DNA from: Propionibacteriaceae bacterium P6A17
GTDB taxonomy: Bacteria > Actinomycetota > Actinomycetes > Propionibacteriales > Propionibacteriaceae
Length of the DNA: 64,000 nucleotides
Assembly: GCA_000619965.1 (NCBI GenBank)
Contig: KK211045.1
Coordinates: 62,736-126,735, forward strand
Direction: 5' to 3'
Position 1 is the stretch's first letter, and every line of letters starts with the position of its first letter. Positions 15,774 to 24,109 of the stretch are shown in pieces. The notes under the pieces were generated by a model. It was not told the DNA's origin, ran no database searches, and saw only the letters and a program-made list of their open reading frames with translations. The position numbers and the translations under genes are program-made.

Positions 15774-15816
15774 CCAGCACCCGCACCCACCCCCACGCAC
15801 CCCGGAAGGCTCACCC

Positions 15817-16590
15817 ATGGGAATCCTCCAGGACAAGCACGTCCTCGTCACCGGCGTCACCCTCGACACCTCCATCGCCTACGCCGTGGCCGACATCGCC
15901 CGGCAAGAGGGGGCCAACGTCGTCATCTCCGCCGCCGGACGCGCACTGCGCCTGGCCACCAAGGTCGCGCGCCGCCTCGACCCAGACATCCCGGTCATCG
16001 AGCTCGACGTCACCGACGAAACCCACCTCGCCGGACTCCCGGCCGCCCTCGAGCCCCACTTCGGCGACCGGCTCGACGGGGTCGTCCACTCCATCGCCTT
16101 CGCCCATCCCGAGCGCGCCCTCGGCGGCAACTTCCTGTCCACGCAGTGGGACGACGTCGCCACCGCGCTCCACGTCTCCGCCTACTCGCTGAAGTCGCTC
16201 ACCATGGCGGCCCGCCCCATGCTCGGCCGCGGCAGCTCCGTGGTAGGCCTCACCTTCGACGCCCAGGTCTCCTGGCCCTCCTACGACTGGATGGGCGTGG
16301 CGAAGTCGGCGCTCGAATCCACCTCCCGCTACCTCGCCCGCTACCTCGGCCCCGACGGCATCCGCTCCAACATCGTCGCCGCCGGCCCCATCGACACCAT
16401 CGCCAAGCAAGCCATCCCCGGCGCCAACAGCTTCAACGACATCTGGGCCGAGCGGGCCCCACTCGGCTGGGACGCCAAGGACGCCAAGCCGGCCGCGCGC
16501 GCCGTCGTCGCACTCCTGTCCGACTGGTTCCCGGCCACCACGGGCGAAATGATCCACGTCGACGGCGGCCTCCACTCCACCGGAGCGTGA
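15817..16590 (+). CDS. inhA: Enoyl-ACP reductase, InhA-type (FabI)
   Basis: 257 residues. The start MGILQDKHVLVTGVTLDTSIAYAVA is the modified Rossmann loop of enoyl reductases, followed by VHSIAFAHP. The catalytic segment YDWMGVAKSALES is almost identical to the mycobacterial InhA Tyr158/Lys165 region, and AAGPI follows. It catalyses the NADH-dependent last step of the fatty acid elongation cycle. The 43-bp gap after fabG carries GGAAGG as ribosome site, so both are probably co-transcribed. Confidence 0.94.
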   Translation: MGILQDKHVLVTGVTLDTSIAYAVADIARQEGANVVISAAGRALRLATKVARRLDPDIPVIELDVTDETHLAGLPAALEPHFGDRLDGVVHSIAFAHPERALGGNFLSTQWDDVATALHVSAYSLKSLTMAARPMLGRGSSVVGLTFDAQVSWPSYDWMGVAKSALESTSRYLARYLGPDGIRSNIVAAGPIDTIAKQAIPGANSFNDIWAERAPLGWDAKDAKPAARAVVALLSDWFPATTGEMIHVDGGLHSTGA

Positions 16591-16646
16591 ACCGCCGCCC
16601 CAGGCTCTCCGGCGCGTGGATCGCGTCCGCCACCGACGGCAGCCGG

Positions 16647-16652
16647 TAGGCT
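16647..16652 (+). promoter_or_regulatory. Leaderless -10 element TAGGCT of the ABC ATPase gene
   Basis: TAGGCT ends 7 nt before ATG 16660. Confidence 0.6.
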
Positions 16653-16659
16653 CTGGGAC

Positions 16660-17445
16660 ATGGCAACAGCGGTCGCGGAATTGGCAGGCGTCACGGTCAC
16701 GCGCGGACGGGCGGTGCTGCTCGACAACCTCGACCTGCGCATCGACGAAGACCAACGCTGGGTGGTCATCGGCCCCAACGGCGCAGGCAAGACGACGATG
16801 CTGCAGCTCCTCGCCGCCCAACTCCACCCCACCTCCGGCATCGTCGGACTCCTCGGGGAGGTCGTCGGCACCGTCGACGTGTTCGAGCTGCGCCCCCGCA
16901 TCGGCCTCACCTCCTCGGCACTCGCCAGCCGCATCCCGCGCGGCGAGAAGGTGAGGGACCTCGTCGTGTCCGCCGCCTACGCCGTCGTCGGCCGGTGGCG
17001 CGAGACCTACGACGAGTGGGACTTCGCCCGCGCCGACGAGCTGCTGCAGCAGTTCCGCATCGCCGAGTTCGCAGACCGCACCTTCGGCACCCTCTCCTCG
17101 GGGGAGCAGAAGCGGGTGCAGGTCGCGCGCGCACTCATGACGGACCCGGAGCTCCTCCTCCTCGACGAGCCCGCCTCCGGCCTCGACATCGCCGGCAGGG
17201 AGGCGCTCGTCGCCACCTTGTCCGAGCTCTTCACCGATCCGCACTCCCCGGCCACGGTGCTCGTCACCCACCACCTCGAGGAGATCCCGCAAGGCGTCAC
17301 CCACTGCCTCCTGCTGGGCCGCGGGCGCATCGTCGCCGCCGGCCCCCTGCACGAGACACTCACCTCCGACAACCTCTCCGCCACCTTCGAGATGCCACTG
17401 GCCGTCGGACTCGTCGACGGCAGGTGGACCGCCCGGGGGGCCTGA
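16660..17445 (+). CDS. Single ABC ATP-binding protein (YlmA/ModF-like)
   Basis: 261 residues with one ABC domain: Walker A GPNGAGKTT (about 39-47), signature LSSGEQKRVQVARAL and Walker B LLLLDEPASGLD, then THHLEEIP. The D-loop and H-loop are intact. The E-I-P after the H-loop and overall layout resemble the YlmA/ModF type of stand-alone ATPase. No membrane component or binding protein is encoded nearby, so partner and substrate are unknown. The NfeD gene follows two bases after the stop. Confidence 0.85.
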   Translation: MATAVAELAGVTVTRGRAVLLDNLDLRIDEDQRWVVIGPNGAGKTTMLQLLAAQLHPTSGIVGLLGEVVGTVDVFELRPRIGLTSSALASRIPRGEKVRDLVVSAAYAVVGRWRETYDEWDFARADELLQQFRIAEFADRTFGTLSSGEQKRVQVARALMTDPELLLLDEPASGLDIAGREALVATLSELFTDPHSPATVLVTHHLEEIPQGVTHCLLLGRGRIVAAGPLHETLTSDNLSATFEMPLAVGLVDGRWTARGA

Positions 17446-17447
17446 GC

Positions 17448-17924
17448 GTGGACTGGCTGAGCGGCTGGTTCGCCGCACACGGCTGGATCGGGTGGGGGGT
17501 CCTCGCGCTGGCACTCGCCGCCGCAGAACTGCTCACCCTCGACCTCACCCTCCTGATGCTCGCCTCCGGCGCCTTGGCCGCGGGCATCGTGTGGTTCATC
17601 GCGCCCGGACTCGTCTGGCTGCAGGTCGTCGTCGGCGTCATCGTGGCCGCGCTCACGCTCGCGTTGCTGCGCCCCGCGCTCCTCGACCGCGTCCGCAACT
17701 CACCCGGCTACCGCTCCTCCCTCGACAAGCTGCGCGGCTCCGTCGGCACCGCCACCGCCGCCATCACCGTTGGCGGGGGCGAGGTCCGCGTCGACGGGCA
17801 GCTCTGGGAAGCGCGCCCCTTCGACCCGGACCTCGTCATTGCCGCCGGTGAGACCGTCGAAGTGTACGGTCTGGACGGGGTGACCCTGCTCGTGCATCCG
17901 ACGGACCCCCGTCAGCTCAACTGA
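17448..17924 (+). CDS. NfeD-family membrane protein
   Basis: 158 residues. Three to four N-terminal hydrophobic segments (about 1-85) precede a C-terminal OB-fold-like NfeD domain (about 95-155: LRGSVGTATAAITVGGGEVRVDG, then EVYGLDGVTLLV). NfeD proteins occur with stomatin-like SPFH proteins, which is the case here (next gene, 21 bp downstream). They are thought to act in membrane microdomain organisation. The GTG start two bases after the ABC ATPase stop suggests co-transcription. Confidence 0.87.
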   Translation: MDWLSGWFAAHGWIGWGVLALALAAAELLTLDLTLLMLASGALAAGIVWFIAPGLVWLQVVVGVIVAALTLALLRPALLDRVRNSPGYRSSLDKLRGSVGTATAAITVGGGEVRVDGQLWEARPFDPDLVIAAGETVEVYGLDGVTLLVHPTDPRQLN

Positions 17925-17945
17925 ACCCCTAGCGAAGGAAGTCCC

Positions 17946-19229
17946 ATGGAGTACATCCTCGCGGCATTGGTGGTCTTCGCCGTGCTGCTGCTCGCCTCCA
18001 GCCTGAAGATCGTCCGCCAACAGCAGACCGCGATCGTCGAGCGGCTCGGCAAGATGCATTCGGAACTCGCGCCCGGCCCCCACCTGATCCTGCCGCTGTT
18101 CGACCGCGTCGCCTACCTGCTGGACATGCGCGAAGAGGTCGTCAGCTTCCCGCCCCAGGGCGTCATCACCGAGGACAACCTCATGGTGTCCATCGACTCG
18201 GTCATCTACTTCCAGATCGTCGACGCGCAGCGCGCCGCCTACGAGGCGCAGAACTACCGCGCCGCCATCGAACAGCTCACCATGACCACGCTGCGCAACA
18301 TCATCGGCGGCATGGACCTCGAGGCCACCCTCACCTCGCGCGAGGAGATCAACCAGCGGCTGCGCTCCGTGCTCGACGAGGCCACCGGCAAGTGGGGCAT
18401 CAAGGTCAACCGCGTCGAGCTGCGCTCCATCGAGCCGCCCGCGACGATCCGCGACGCCATGGAGAAGGGCGCCAGGGCCGAACGCGACAAGCGCGCCCAG
18501 ATCCTGCTCGCGGAAGGCCAACGTCAGGCCCAGATCCTCAACGCCGGCGGCGACCGGGAGTCCCAGATCCTGCGCGCACAGGGCGAACGCGAGGCTGCGG
18601 TGCTGCGCGCCCAGGCGGAGCGTCAGTCGCAAATGCTGCGCGCCGAAGGCGAGGCGCAGGCCATCACCACCGTCTTCCAAGCCATCCACGCCGGCCAGCC
18701 CGACCAGGCACTGCTCGCCTACCAGTACATGCAGATGCTCCCTCGCCTCGCCCAGGGCGACGCCAACAAGGTGTGGGTGGTGCCGTCCGAGCTCAACGAC
18801 GCGCTCAAGGGCCTCGGCAACGCGATGGGAGGCGGCGCCGGTGAGGTGCGCCAGTACGTCGCCGAGGGCGCGAAGCGTTTCGAGGCGCCCGAGCGGATCG
18901 ACGTGATGGCGGAAATCGCGGAGCAGGCGGAGAAGGATCGCCGCGCGTCGCAGGCCACCGTCCAGCAGGCCATCGACGAGGCCCAGCAGCTCGACACTCC
19001 CTCCAAGAAACTGGCGGCGGAGCGGGCCAAGCAGCCCCAGCAGCCCCAGCAGGCGCCCCAGCCGCCGCAGATCGGGGGCTCGCCGTCGCAGCTCGAGGGC
19101 CCGCCCGCGCACCACCAGGGGCCGCAGGCGCTTCCGGGCGCACCCACGATGCAGCCGCCCGCGCAGGCGCCGTGGGGTCCCGCCCCGGGCCAGCCGCCAC
19201 AGCAGCAGTGGGGCCCCAACAACCAGTGA
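17946..19229 (+). CDS. SPFH/Band 7 (stomatin-like) protein
   Basis: 427 residues: an N-terminal membrane anchor (about 3-20), then a Band 7/SPFH domain (about 20-200) with ERLGKMHSELAPGPHLILP and VELRSIEPP. Next come repeats of the type ILxAxGxRE/Q (about 195-240, predicted coiled coil), a helical region, and a P/Q-rich tail from about 360. With NfeD upstream it forms the usual NfeD-stomatin pair. Such proteins oligomerise at the membrane and scaffold proteases or lipid domains. The ribosome site GAAGGAAG lies 5 nt before the ATG. Confidence 0.92.
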   Translation: MEYILAALVVFAVLLLASSLKIVRQQQTAIVERLGKMHSELAPGPHLILPLFDRVAYLLDMREEVVSFPPQGVITEDNLMVSIDSVIYFQIVDAQRAAYEAQNYRAAIEQLTMTTLRNIIGGMDLEATLTSREEINQRLRSVLDEATGKWGIKVNRVELRSIEPPATIRDAMEKGARAERDKRAQILLAEGQRQAQILNAGGDRESQILRAQGEREAAVLRAQAERQSQMLRAEGEAQAITTVFQAIHAGQPDQALLAYQYMQMLPRLAQGDANKVWVVPSELNDALKGLGNAMGGGAGEVRQYVAEGAKRFEAPERIDVMAEIAEQAEKDRRASQATVQQAIDEAQQLDTPSKKLAAERAKQPQQPQQAPQPPQIGGSPSQLEGPPAHHQGPQALPGAPTMQPPAQAPWGPAPGQPPQQQWGPNNQ

Positions 19230-19314
19230 GCGACCCCTCGACGCGGACGAGCAGAAAGCACTCGTCGATCTCCCCGGCGCCAGGCCGCGGCCTCCCCGCC
19301 CGCGGGGGCGCGCG

Positions 19315-20703
19315 ATGAGCGGACTCCTGCTGCAACGCCTGCTCGCGCAACTGGGGGAGCGGCCCGACGACCAGATCTTCCTCGGCCTCGATCGGATCAC
19401 GCGCGCCGAATTCGCCGACCTCGTGTGGCGCTTCGCCGGCGGCCTGCGCAAGCGCAACGCCCGCAGCTTCGCGCTGCTGGCCAAGCCCGGCCCGGCAACG
19501 CTGGCGCTGCTCGTCGCCGCGGTCGGCATGGAGGTGCGCGTCGACCTCATCAGCCCGCGCGGCGGCACCGAACTCGTCCAAGGCCGCCTCGACGCGGCCG
19601 CGCCGGACTTCGTCGTCGCGGATCCAGGGCTGCGCTGGCTGCTGAAGGGGCCGGGCTGGCTCCGTCGCCCAGCGGGGCTGCCCGACTGGCGGATCTGGCC
19701 CGAGACGGTGGGCATCGACGACATCGGCGCCGCCCAGGTCCGGCGCTTCGGCATCGAGCCCGACTCCGGTGCGGTCACGGTGTTCATCGGCGGCAGCGCG
19801 GAGGCGCCACTGGGCGTCGTGCACACCGCAGGCTCCCTGTCCGCAGGCACGGAGATGCTCGCCGGCCTGTTCGACGCCGGGGGCGATGGACCCGTGTTCG
19901 CGGACACCTACCGCACGATGCTCGCGGCGCTGGCCGTGGACCTGCCCATCGTGGTGCCCCGGGCCGACCCCCGACGACTCGCCCGCCAATTCGCCAAGTG
20001 GCGCCCCTCCCACACGTGGCTCACCGCGCGCCAATGGCGCCTCGCGCTGTCCGCGGGCGCGGCGCCGAGAGGCCGGGCATTCGCCACCCCGGCCACCGCC
20101 GGGCTGCTCGCCCGACTGCGCGCAGCCGGCGCCGACGAGGCCATCGGCGTCTTCGCGACACCCGAGGTCTACCCCGTGGCGGCGGTCGAGTCGCTCAGCC
20201 AGCGGGTCCACGCGCAGCAGGGGGAGCACGTCGGGCGGCTGTTCGACGGGGTCGAGGCCCGCATCGTCGACGGCGAGCTGATCTTCTCGGGCACCTCGAT
20301 GGCACCGCGGATCGTCGACGGAGGCTGGCTCGACGAGGTGCCCATCGGCGAGCGGGGCGCGCTGGAGGGGCGCGACCTGTGGTGGCAGGGCCGGCGCGCC
20401 GACGTGATCTGGTGGGGCGATCGGATCATCCACGCTGGCCTCCACGAGCCCAGGCTGGCCGTCGACGGGGTCGACGTCGCGCTCTTGGTGGGCGTGCCAA
20501 CCGGCGACGGCGACGACCGCCTCGCGGTGCTCGCGCAGGCGAGCGCTCCCTCGGAGGCGGTCCGTGGTGCACTGCGGCGGCGGGCGCGCGAGCTGGGGCT
20601 CGCCGTCGAGCACATCGTGTTCGCCGACGTGCCGACGATCAACGGCTCCGACGCCCCCGACCGGGATGCCGCGCGGGCGATCGTCGCCGAGCGCATCGGG
20701 TGA
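19315..20703 (+). CDS. Degenerate adenylate-forming (AMP-binding, ANL) enzyme-like protein
   Basis: 462 residues with the outline of an acyl-CoA synthetase but lost motifs. The phosphate loop reads FIGGSAEAPLGV, without the usual TSGT/PKG. The YGxTE-equivalent is FATPEVYP. GELIFSGTSMAPRIVDGGWLDE corresponds to the GELxxxGxxxxxGYW region. The C-terminal catalytic lysine motif is VPTINGSDAPDRDAAR, with no lysine. The fold assignment is moderately sure. Activity as a normal acyl-CoA ligase seems unlikely, so it may be a pseudo-enzyme or a specialised family. Ends 15 bp from the convergent BASS permease gene. Confidence 0.65.
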   Translation: MSGLLLQRLLAQLGERPDDQIFLGLDRITRAEFADLVWRFAGGLRKRNARSFALLAKPGPATLALLVAAVGMEVRVDLISPRGGTELVQGRLDAAAPDFVVADPGLRWLLKGPGWLRRPAGLPDWRIWPETVGIDDIGAAQVRRFGIEPDSGAVTVFIGGSAEAPLGVVHTAGSLSAGTEMLAGLFDAGGDGPVFADTYRTMLAALAVDLPIVVPRADPRRLARQFAKWRPSHTWLTARQWRLALSAGAAPRGRAFATPATAGLLARLRAAGADEAIGVFATPEVYPVAAVESLSQRVHAQQGEHVGRLFDGVEARIVDGELIFSGTSMAPRIVDGGWLDEVPIGERGALEGRDLWWQGRRADVIWWGDRIIHAGLHEPRLAVDGVDVALLVGVPTGDGDDRLAVLAQASAPSEAVRGALRRRARELGLAVEHIVFADVPTINGSDAPDRDAARAIVAERIG

Positions 20704-20718
20704 GGAGCGACCCCGCCG

Positions 20719-21684
20719 TCAGGCGTCGACGTCCTCCGGTGGCGTGGTCGCCGAAAGCCGGGCCGCGAGCATGCTCGACGTGATGATCTGCGCCTGGTGG
20801 TAGATCATCAGCGGCACGACGAGCATGCTCACCATGGACGCGGGGAACAGTACCGAGGCAATCGGCACCCCGGTCACCAGCGACTTCTTCGTGCCGCAGA
20901 ACATGATGGCGATCTTGTCCTTGCGCGGAAAACCGAGCCATCCGGCCGCGTGCCAGGTCAGCCACAGCATGAACGCCAGCAGGGGCAGCGTGAAGCCGAG
21001 GGTGACGAGCAGGTCGCTCCAGCCGAGACGACGCCACAGGCCGCTCGAGAACATCTCCGAGAATGCCCCGTAGACGATGAGGATGATGACGCCCTGGTCC
21101 AGCAGCTTCAGCCGCTGCTTGTGACGCGCCATGAACTGCGCCGTCACGACGCGCGAGAGCTGGCCCAGGATGAACGGCAACAGCAGCTGCACGAACACGT
21201 TGAGCGCGATCTCCCACGAGAAGCCGCTGCCGGTGGTCGGCAGCATCAACATGACGAGCATCGGCGTCAGCACCACGCCGAGCACGTTCGACGCGGTGGC
21301 GGAGATCATCGCGGCCGGAATGTTGCCGCCCGCCAGGGACGTCATGTTGATCGACGACTGGACCGTCGACGGCACGAGACACAGGAAGATCAGCCCGGCA
21401 CGCACGGTGTCGGTGACCACGCCATCGGGGATGAGGAACAACGGCAGCGCCAGCAGCGGGAAGACCACGAACGTGAACGTGAGGATCATCAGGTGCAGCC
21501 GCCAGTGCTTGATGCCGGCCAGCGTCTCGGCGGTGCTCAAGCGGGCACCGTAGCCGAAGAACAGGACGAAGACCGCCACCTTCGTGACCACGTCGTAGAT
21601 CTCGGCGGGGCGACCGGAGATGGGCAGGAGGAACGCCAGGGTCAACGCGCTCAGGATGAGCAGCGTCATGCGGTCGATCTTCAC
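20719..21684 (-). CDS. Bile acid:sodium symporter (BASS/SBF-like) family permease
   Basis: 321 residues with about nine to ten hydrophobic segments. The segment FCGTKKSLVTGVPIASVLF and LVPSTVQSSINMTS are hallmarks of the SBF-like (YfeH) branch of the BASS superfamily. The substrate is unknown; organic anions are the general family theme. Start GTG 21684 is supported by TAGCCT 6 nt upstream on the minus strand. Confidence 0.88.
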   Translation of the reverse strand: MKIDRMTLLILSALTLAFLLPISGRPAEIYDVVTKVAVFVLFFGYGARLSTAETLAGIKHWRLHLMILTFTFVVFPLLALPLFLIPDGVVTDTVRAGLIFLCLVPSTVQSSINMTSLAGGNIPAAMISATASNVLGVVLTPMLVMLMLPTTGSGFSWEIALNVFVQLLLPFILGQLSRVVTAQFMARHKQRLKLLDQGVIILIVYGAFSEMFSSGLWRRLGWSDLLVTLGFTLPLLAFMLWLTWHAAGWLGFPRKDKIAIMFCGTKKSLVTGVPIASVLFPASMVSMLVVPLMIYHQAQIITSSMLAARLSATTPPEDVDA

Positions 21685-21690
21685 CCTGCG

Positions 21691-21753
21691 AGGCTAGCGC
21701 AGCCCCCGACGACGGGTGCGCGGGGCGTCCGTGATCCGCCCATCGCGTAGCGT
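21691..21753. promoter_or_regulatory. Divergent leaderless promoters (BASS permease / DUF6882-like)
   Basis: Minus strand: TAGCCT (21691-21696), 6 nt from GTG 21684. Plus strand: TAGCGT (21748-21753), 7 nt from ATG 21761. Both promoters sit in the 76-bp gap. Confidence 0.6.
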
Positions 21754-21760
21754 GGCGGAC

Positions 21761-22498
21761 ATGCCGACCATCTCCTTGGACCATCATCGCGACCCCCTCG
21801 AACAGCTCGTCGAGCAGGCCTCGATCCTCCTCGCGGAGACGACGTTCGCCTTCGACGACCGCCATCGGACGGCACCCCGGTTCGCCGTCGACCTTGCCGC
21901 CCAGCCAGCCCCCGAGGCCCAATACCCCGATCTCGGCCTCACCTACCGAGCCCACTTCCTCGGCACCTTCTCCAGCCTGGACAACTCCCTCCTGTGGGGC
22001 TGGGAGAACGTCAACGGCTTCCCTCCCGCCGCGATCGAGATCGCCCACAACCTGCGGATCTTCGCCGAGCACGCGAACATCCCCGAACTGTCGACGGCGA
22101 ACGTGCCGGTGGCCGAAGAGACCACGGCCGCCCGCATCGTCTCGGCGGCCGTACGGATCACCGGCAACGGCACGCTGCGCCGGGTACCCACCCAGCACGG
22201 CGTCGCCTACTTCCTGCTCCAGGGTTTCGACCTCGGACCGTCGCGGGTCGTGGCGGTGCAGCGGGCGATCGGCGACGCACTGGCCAGCGGGGCCTTGCGC
22301 AACCACGTCGAGGCGCTGGAGGCCTACGTCGACATGCGCGCCGACGTGACCGCCCGCGGCTCCGCCAAGGGGCTGGTGCTCGCGTGCTCCGACGGTGAGC
22401 TGGAGATCGAACTCGACGAACAGGGGCGCATCTCGCTGATGCGCTTCACCATCGACGAACGCTCGAAGGGGGCCCTGCGCGGCGACGACGGGCAGTGA
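21761..22498 (+). CDS. DUF6882-like hypothetical protein
   Basis: 245 residues, soluble, no signal peptide. The stretch LGTFSSLDNSLLWGWENVNGFPP resembles the LGTxSxxDxSWLWGW core of DUF6882 proteins; function unknown. Residues 160-245 form a second region of mixed helix and strand ending in an acidic segment. Leaderless ATG 21761. The gene converges on peptide deformylase, 32 bp away. Confidence 0.6.
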   Translation: MPTISLDHHRDPLEQLVEQASILLAETTFAFDDRHRTAPRFAVDLAAQPAPEAQYPDLGLTYRAHFLGTFSSLDNSLLWGWENVNGFPPAAIEIAHNLRIFAEHANIPELSTANVPVAEETTAARIVSAAVRITGNGTLRRVPTQHGVAYFLLQGFDLGPSRVVAVQRAIGDALASGALRNHVEALEAYVDMRADVTARGSAKGLVLACSDGELEIELDEQGRISLMRFTIDERSKGALRGDDGQ

Positions 22499-22530
22499 GC
22501 CCGAGGTCCGGCAGCACTACTCTGCTGGCC

Positions 22531-23139
22531 CTACTCGGCGGCGCCGGGCGGCACCGCGGCCGTGAGCTTCGGTGAGACCGGCCAGTCGTCGGGGTAGCGC
22601 CACGCGAGGTCGGCCACCTCCCTGTCGAGCTTGCGGCGGGCGCGGCTCGGGATGCGGTCGCCGTAGACCGTGCCGTTCAGGTGGTCGGTCTCGTGCTGGA
22701 GGCAACGAGCCAGCAGGCCGGTGCCAATGACCTCGACAGGGTTGCCGAACTCGTCTAGCCCGTGGCAGACGGCGCGGTCGGGCCGCGACACCGACGCGTA
22801 CCCGCCGGGGTGCGACAGACATCCCTCCTCGGAGGAGTCGAGGACGCGGTCCTTGCCCTCCGGCAGCGTGACGACGGGATTGCAGACGACGCCACGACGC
22901 ATCACCATGTCCGCGTCGGGGCAGTCGTAGACGAACACCGACAACCCGAGCCCCACCTGCGTCGCGGCGAGCCCGACGCCGTCCGCGGCGGCCATCGTCG
23001 CGAACATGTCGCGCACGAGCTGGTGCAGCTCCTCATCGAAGTGCTCGACCGGCTTCGTCACCTCATGCATCACCGGGGTGCCCCAGCGCGTGATGGGTAG
23101 CACCTTGCCGCCGGTGCGGGTGTCCTCGGTGTTGGTCAT
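22531..23139 (-). CDS. def: Peptide deformylase
   Basis: 202 residues. All three catalytic motifs are present: GVGLAATQVG (54-63), EEGCLSHPG (about 108-116, the Cys metal ligand) and QHETDHLNG (about 150-158, HExxH). It removes the N-formyl group from nascent proteins. Start ATG 23139; a weak hexamer GAGGAT lies 7 nt upstream on the minus strand, consistent with leaderless transcription. Divergent from xerC. Confidence 0.95.
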   Translation of the reverse strand: MTNTEDTRTGGKVLPITRWGTPVMHEVTKPVEHFDEELHQLVRDMFATMAAADGVGLAATQVGLGLSVFVYDCPDADMVMRRGVVCNPVVTLPEGKDRVLDSSEEGCLSHPGGYASVSRPDRAVCHGLDEFGNPVEVIGTGLLARCLQHETDHLNGTVYGDRIPSRARRKLDREVADLAWRYPDDWPVSPKLTAAVPPGAAE

Positions 23140-23146
23140 GGCCCCA

Positions 23147-23200
23147 ATCCTCGTGGTCGACGTTTCGCTCCGGACATTATGCCCGCACGCGCCGTAGTGT
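23147..23200. promoter_or_regulatory. Divergent leaderless promoters (def / xerC)
   Basis: Minus strand: GAGGAT (23147-23152, weak), 7 nt from ATG 23139. Plus strand: TAGTGT (23195-23200), 7 nt from ATG 23208. The gap between start codons is 68 bp. Confidence 0.5.
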
Positions 23201-23207
23201 CGAAGAC

Positions 23208-24101
23208 ATGGCCAACTGGGACGCGCTCATCGACGAATACGCGGCGCACCTCACCCGCGACCGTGGCCTCTCGCCACACACGGTGCGCGCCTACGTCACC
23301 GACCTCGGCTCCCTCGCCGTGCTCGCCCCAGAGCCGGAACGCGTGACGCTCGCGCACCTGCGCCGCTGGCTGGCCGTCATGGCCGACGAAGGCAAGACGG
23401 CCAGCACGCTGCAGCGCCGCGTGGCGTGCGCGCGCGGATTCTTCGCGTGGGCCGCCCGCGAAGGATTCGTCCCCACGGACCCGGCGTCGCGGCTGCAGGC
23501 GCCGAAACGCACCCGCCGGCTGCCCAAGGTGTTGCCCACCCAGACGGTCACGGACGTCATGGATGCGGCCGCGGCCCGGCAGGCCGAGGACGACGACGCG
23601 ATCGCGGCCCGGGACCTGGCCGTCGTCGAGTTGCTGTACTCGAGCGGACTGCGCGTCTCCGAACTCTGCGGCCTCGGCCTGCACGACGTCGACCTCGCGG
23701 CGGGCACCGTCCGGGTGCGCGGCAAGGGCGGCAAGGAGCGCGTCGTGCCCCTGGGTGACCCCGCCGCGGCAGCGATCCGGGCATGGCTTGCGCGTCGCCC
23801 CGAGGTGCTGCGCCCCGACAGCCCGCCGCTGGTGTTCCTCGGTGCGCGCGGAGGGGCGTTGGATCCGCGAGTGGCCCGTCGGGTGGTGCACGCCGCCACT
23901 GCGGCCGCCGGGGAGGGCTCGGAGATCGGGCCGCACGGGCTGCGCCACGCGATGGCGACACACCTGCTCGACGGCGGCGCCGACCTTCGCAGCGTGCAGG
24001 AAATGCTGGGCCACGCGTCGGTGGCGACGACGCAGATCTACACGCACGTCAGCTCCGAGCGGATGCGCGAGGCCTACCGCCAAGCCCACCCGCGCGCCTG
24101 A
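23208..24101 (+). CDS. xerC: Tyrosine recombinase XerC
   Basis: 297 residues: an N-terminal SAM-like DNA-binding domain (about 1-90) and a catalytic domain. Catalytic residues visible are R149 (SSGLRVSEL), the HGLRHAMATHLL box (about 243) and LGHASVATTQIYTHVS with the nucleophile Tyr (about 279). Length and motif spacing fit the housekeeping XerC/XerD dimer-resolution recombinases acting at dif. Position next to an M23 gene and rpsB, as in mycobacteria, favours XerC over a mobile-element integrase. It converges on the M23 gene with only 8 bp between. Confidence 0.88.
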   Translation: MANWDALIDEYAAHLTRDRGLSPHTVRAYVTDLGSLAVLAPEPERVTLAHLRRWLAVMADEGKTASTLQRRVACARGFFAWAAREGFVPTDPASRLQAPKRTRRLPKVLPTQTVTDVMDAAAARQAEDDDAIAARDLAVVELLYSSGLRVSELCGLGLHDVDLAAGTVRVRGKGGKERVVPLGDPAAAAIRAWLARRPEVLRPDSPPLVFLGARGGALDPRVARRVVHAATAAAGEGSEIGPHGLRHAMATHLLDGGADLRSVQEMLGHASVATTQIYTHVSSERMREAYRQAHPRA

Positions 24102-24109
24102 CCGGGCCG

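Noticed and set aside
22499-22530. Terminator hairpin between the DUF6882-like gene and def
   Set aside because: Only a weak CAGCA/TGCTG pairing with mismatched flanks; not strong enough to annotate.
23208-24101. Phage or integrative-element integrase
   Set aside because: Length, motif spacing and position by the M23-rpsB block fit housekeeping XerC. No tRNA attachment site or mobile genes are nearby.
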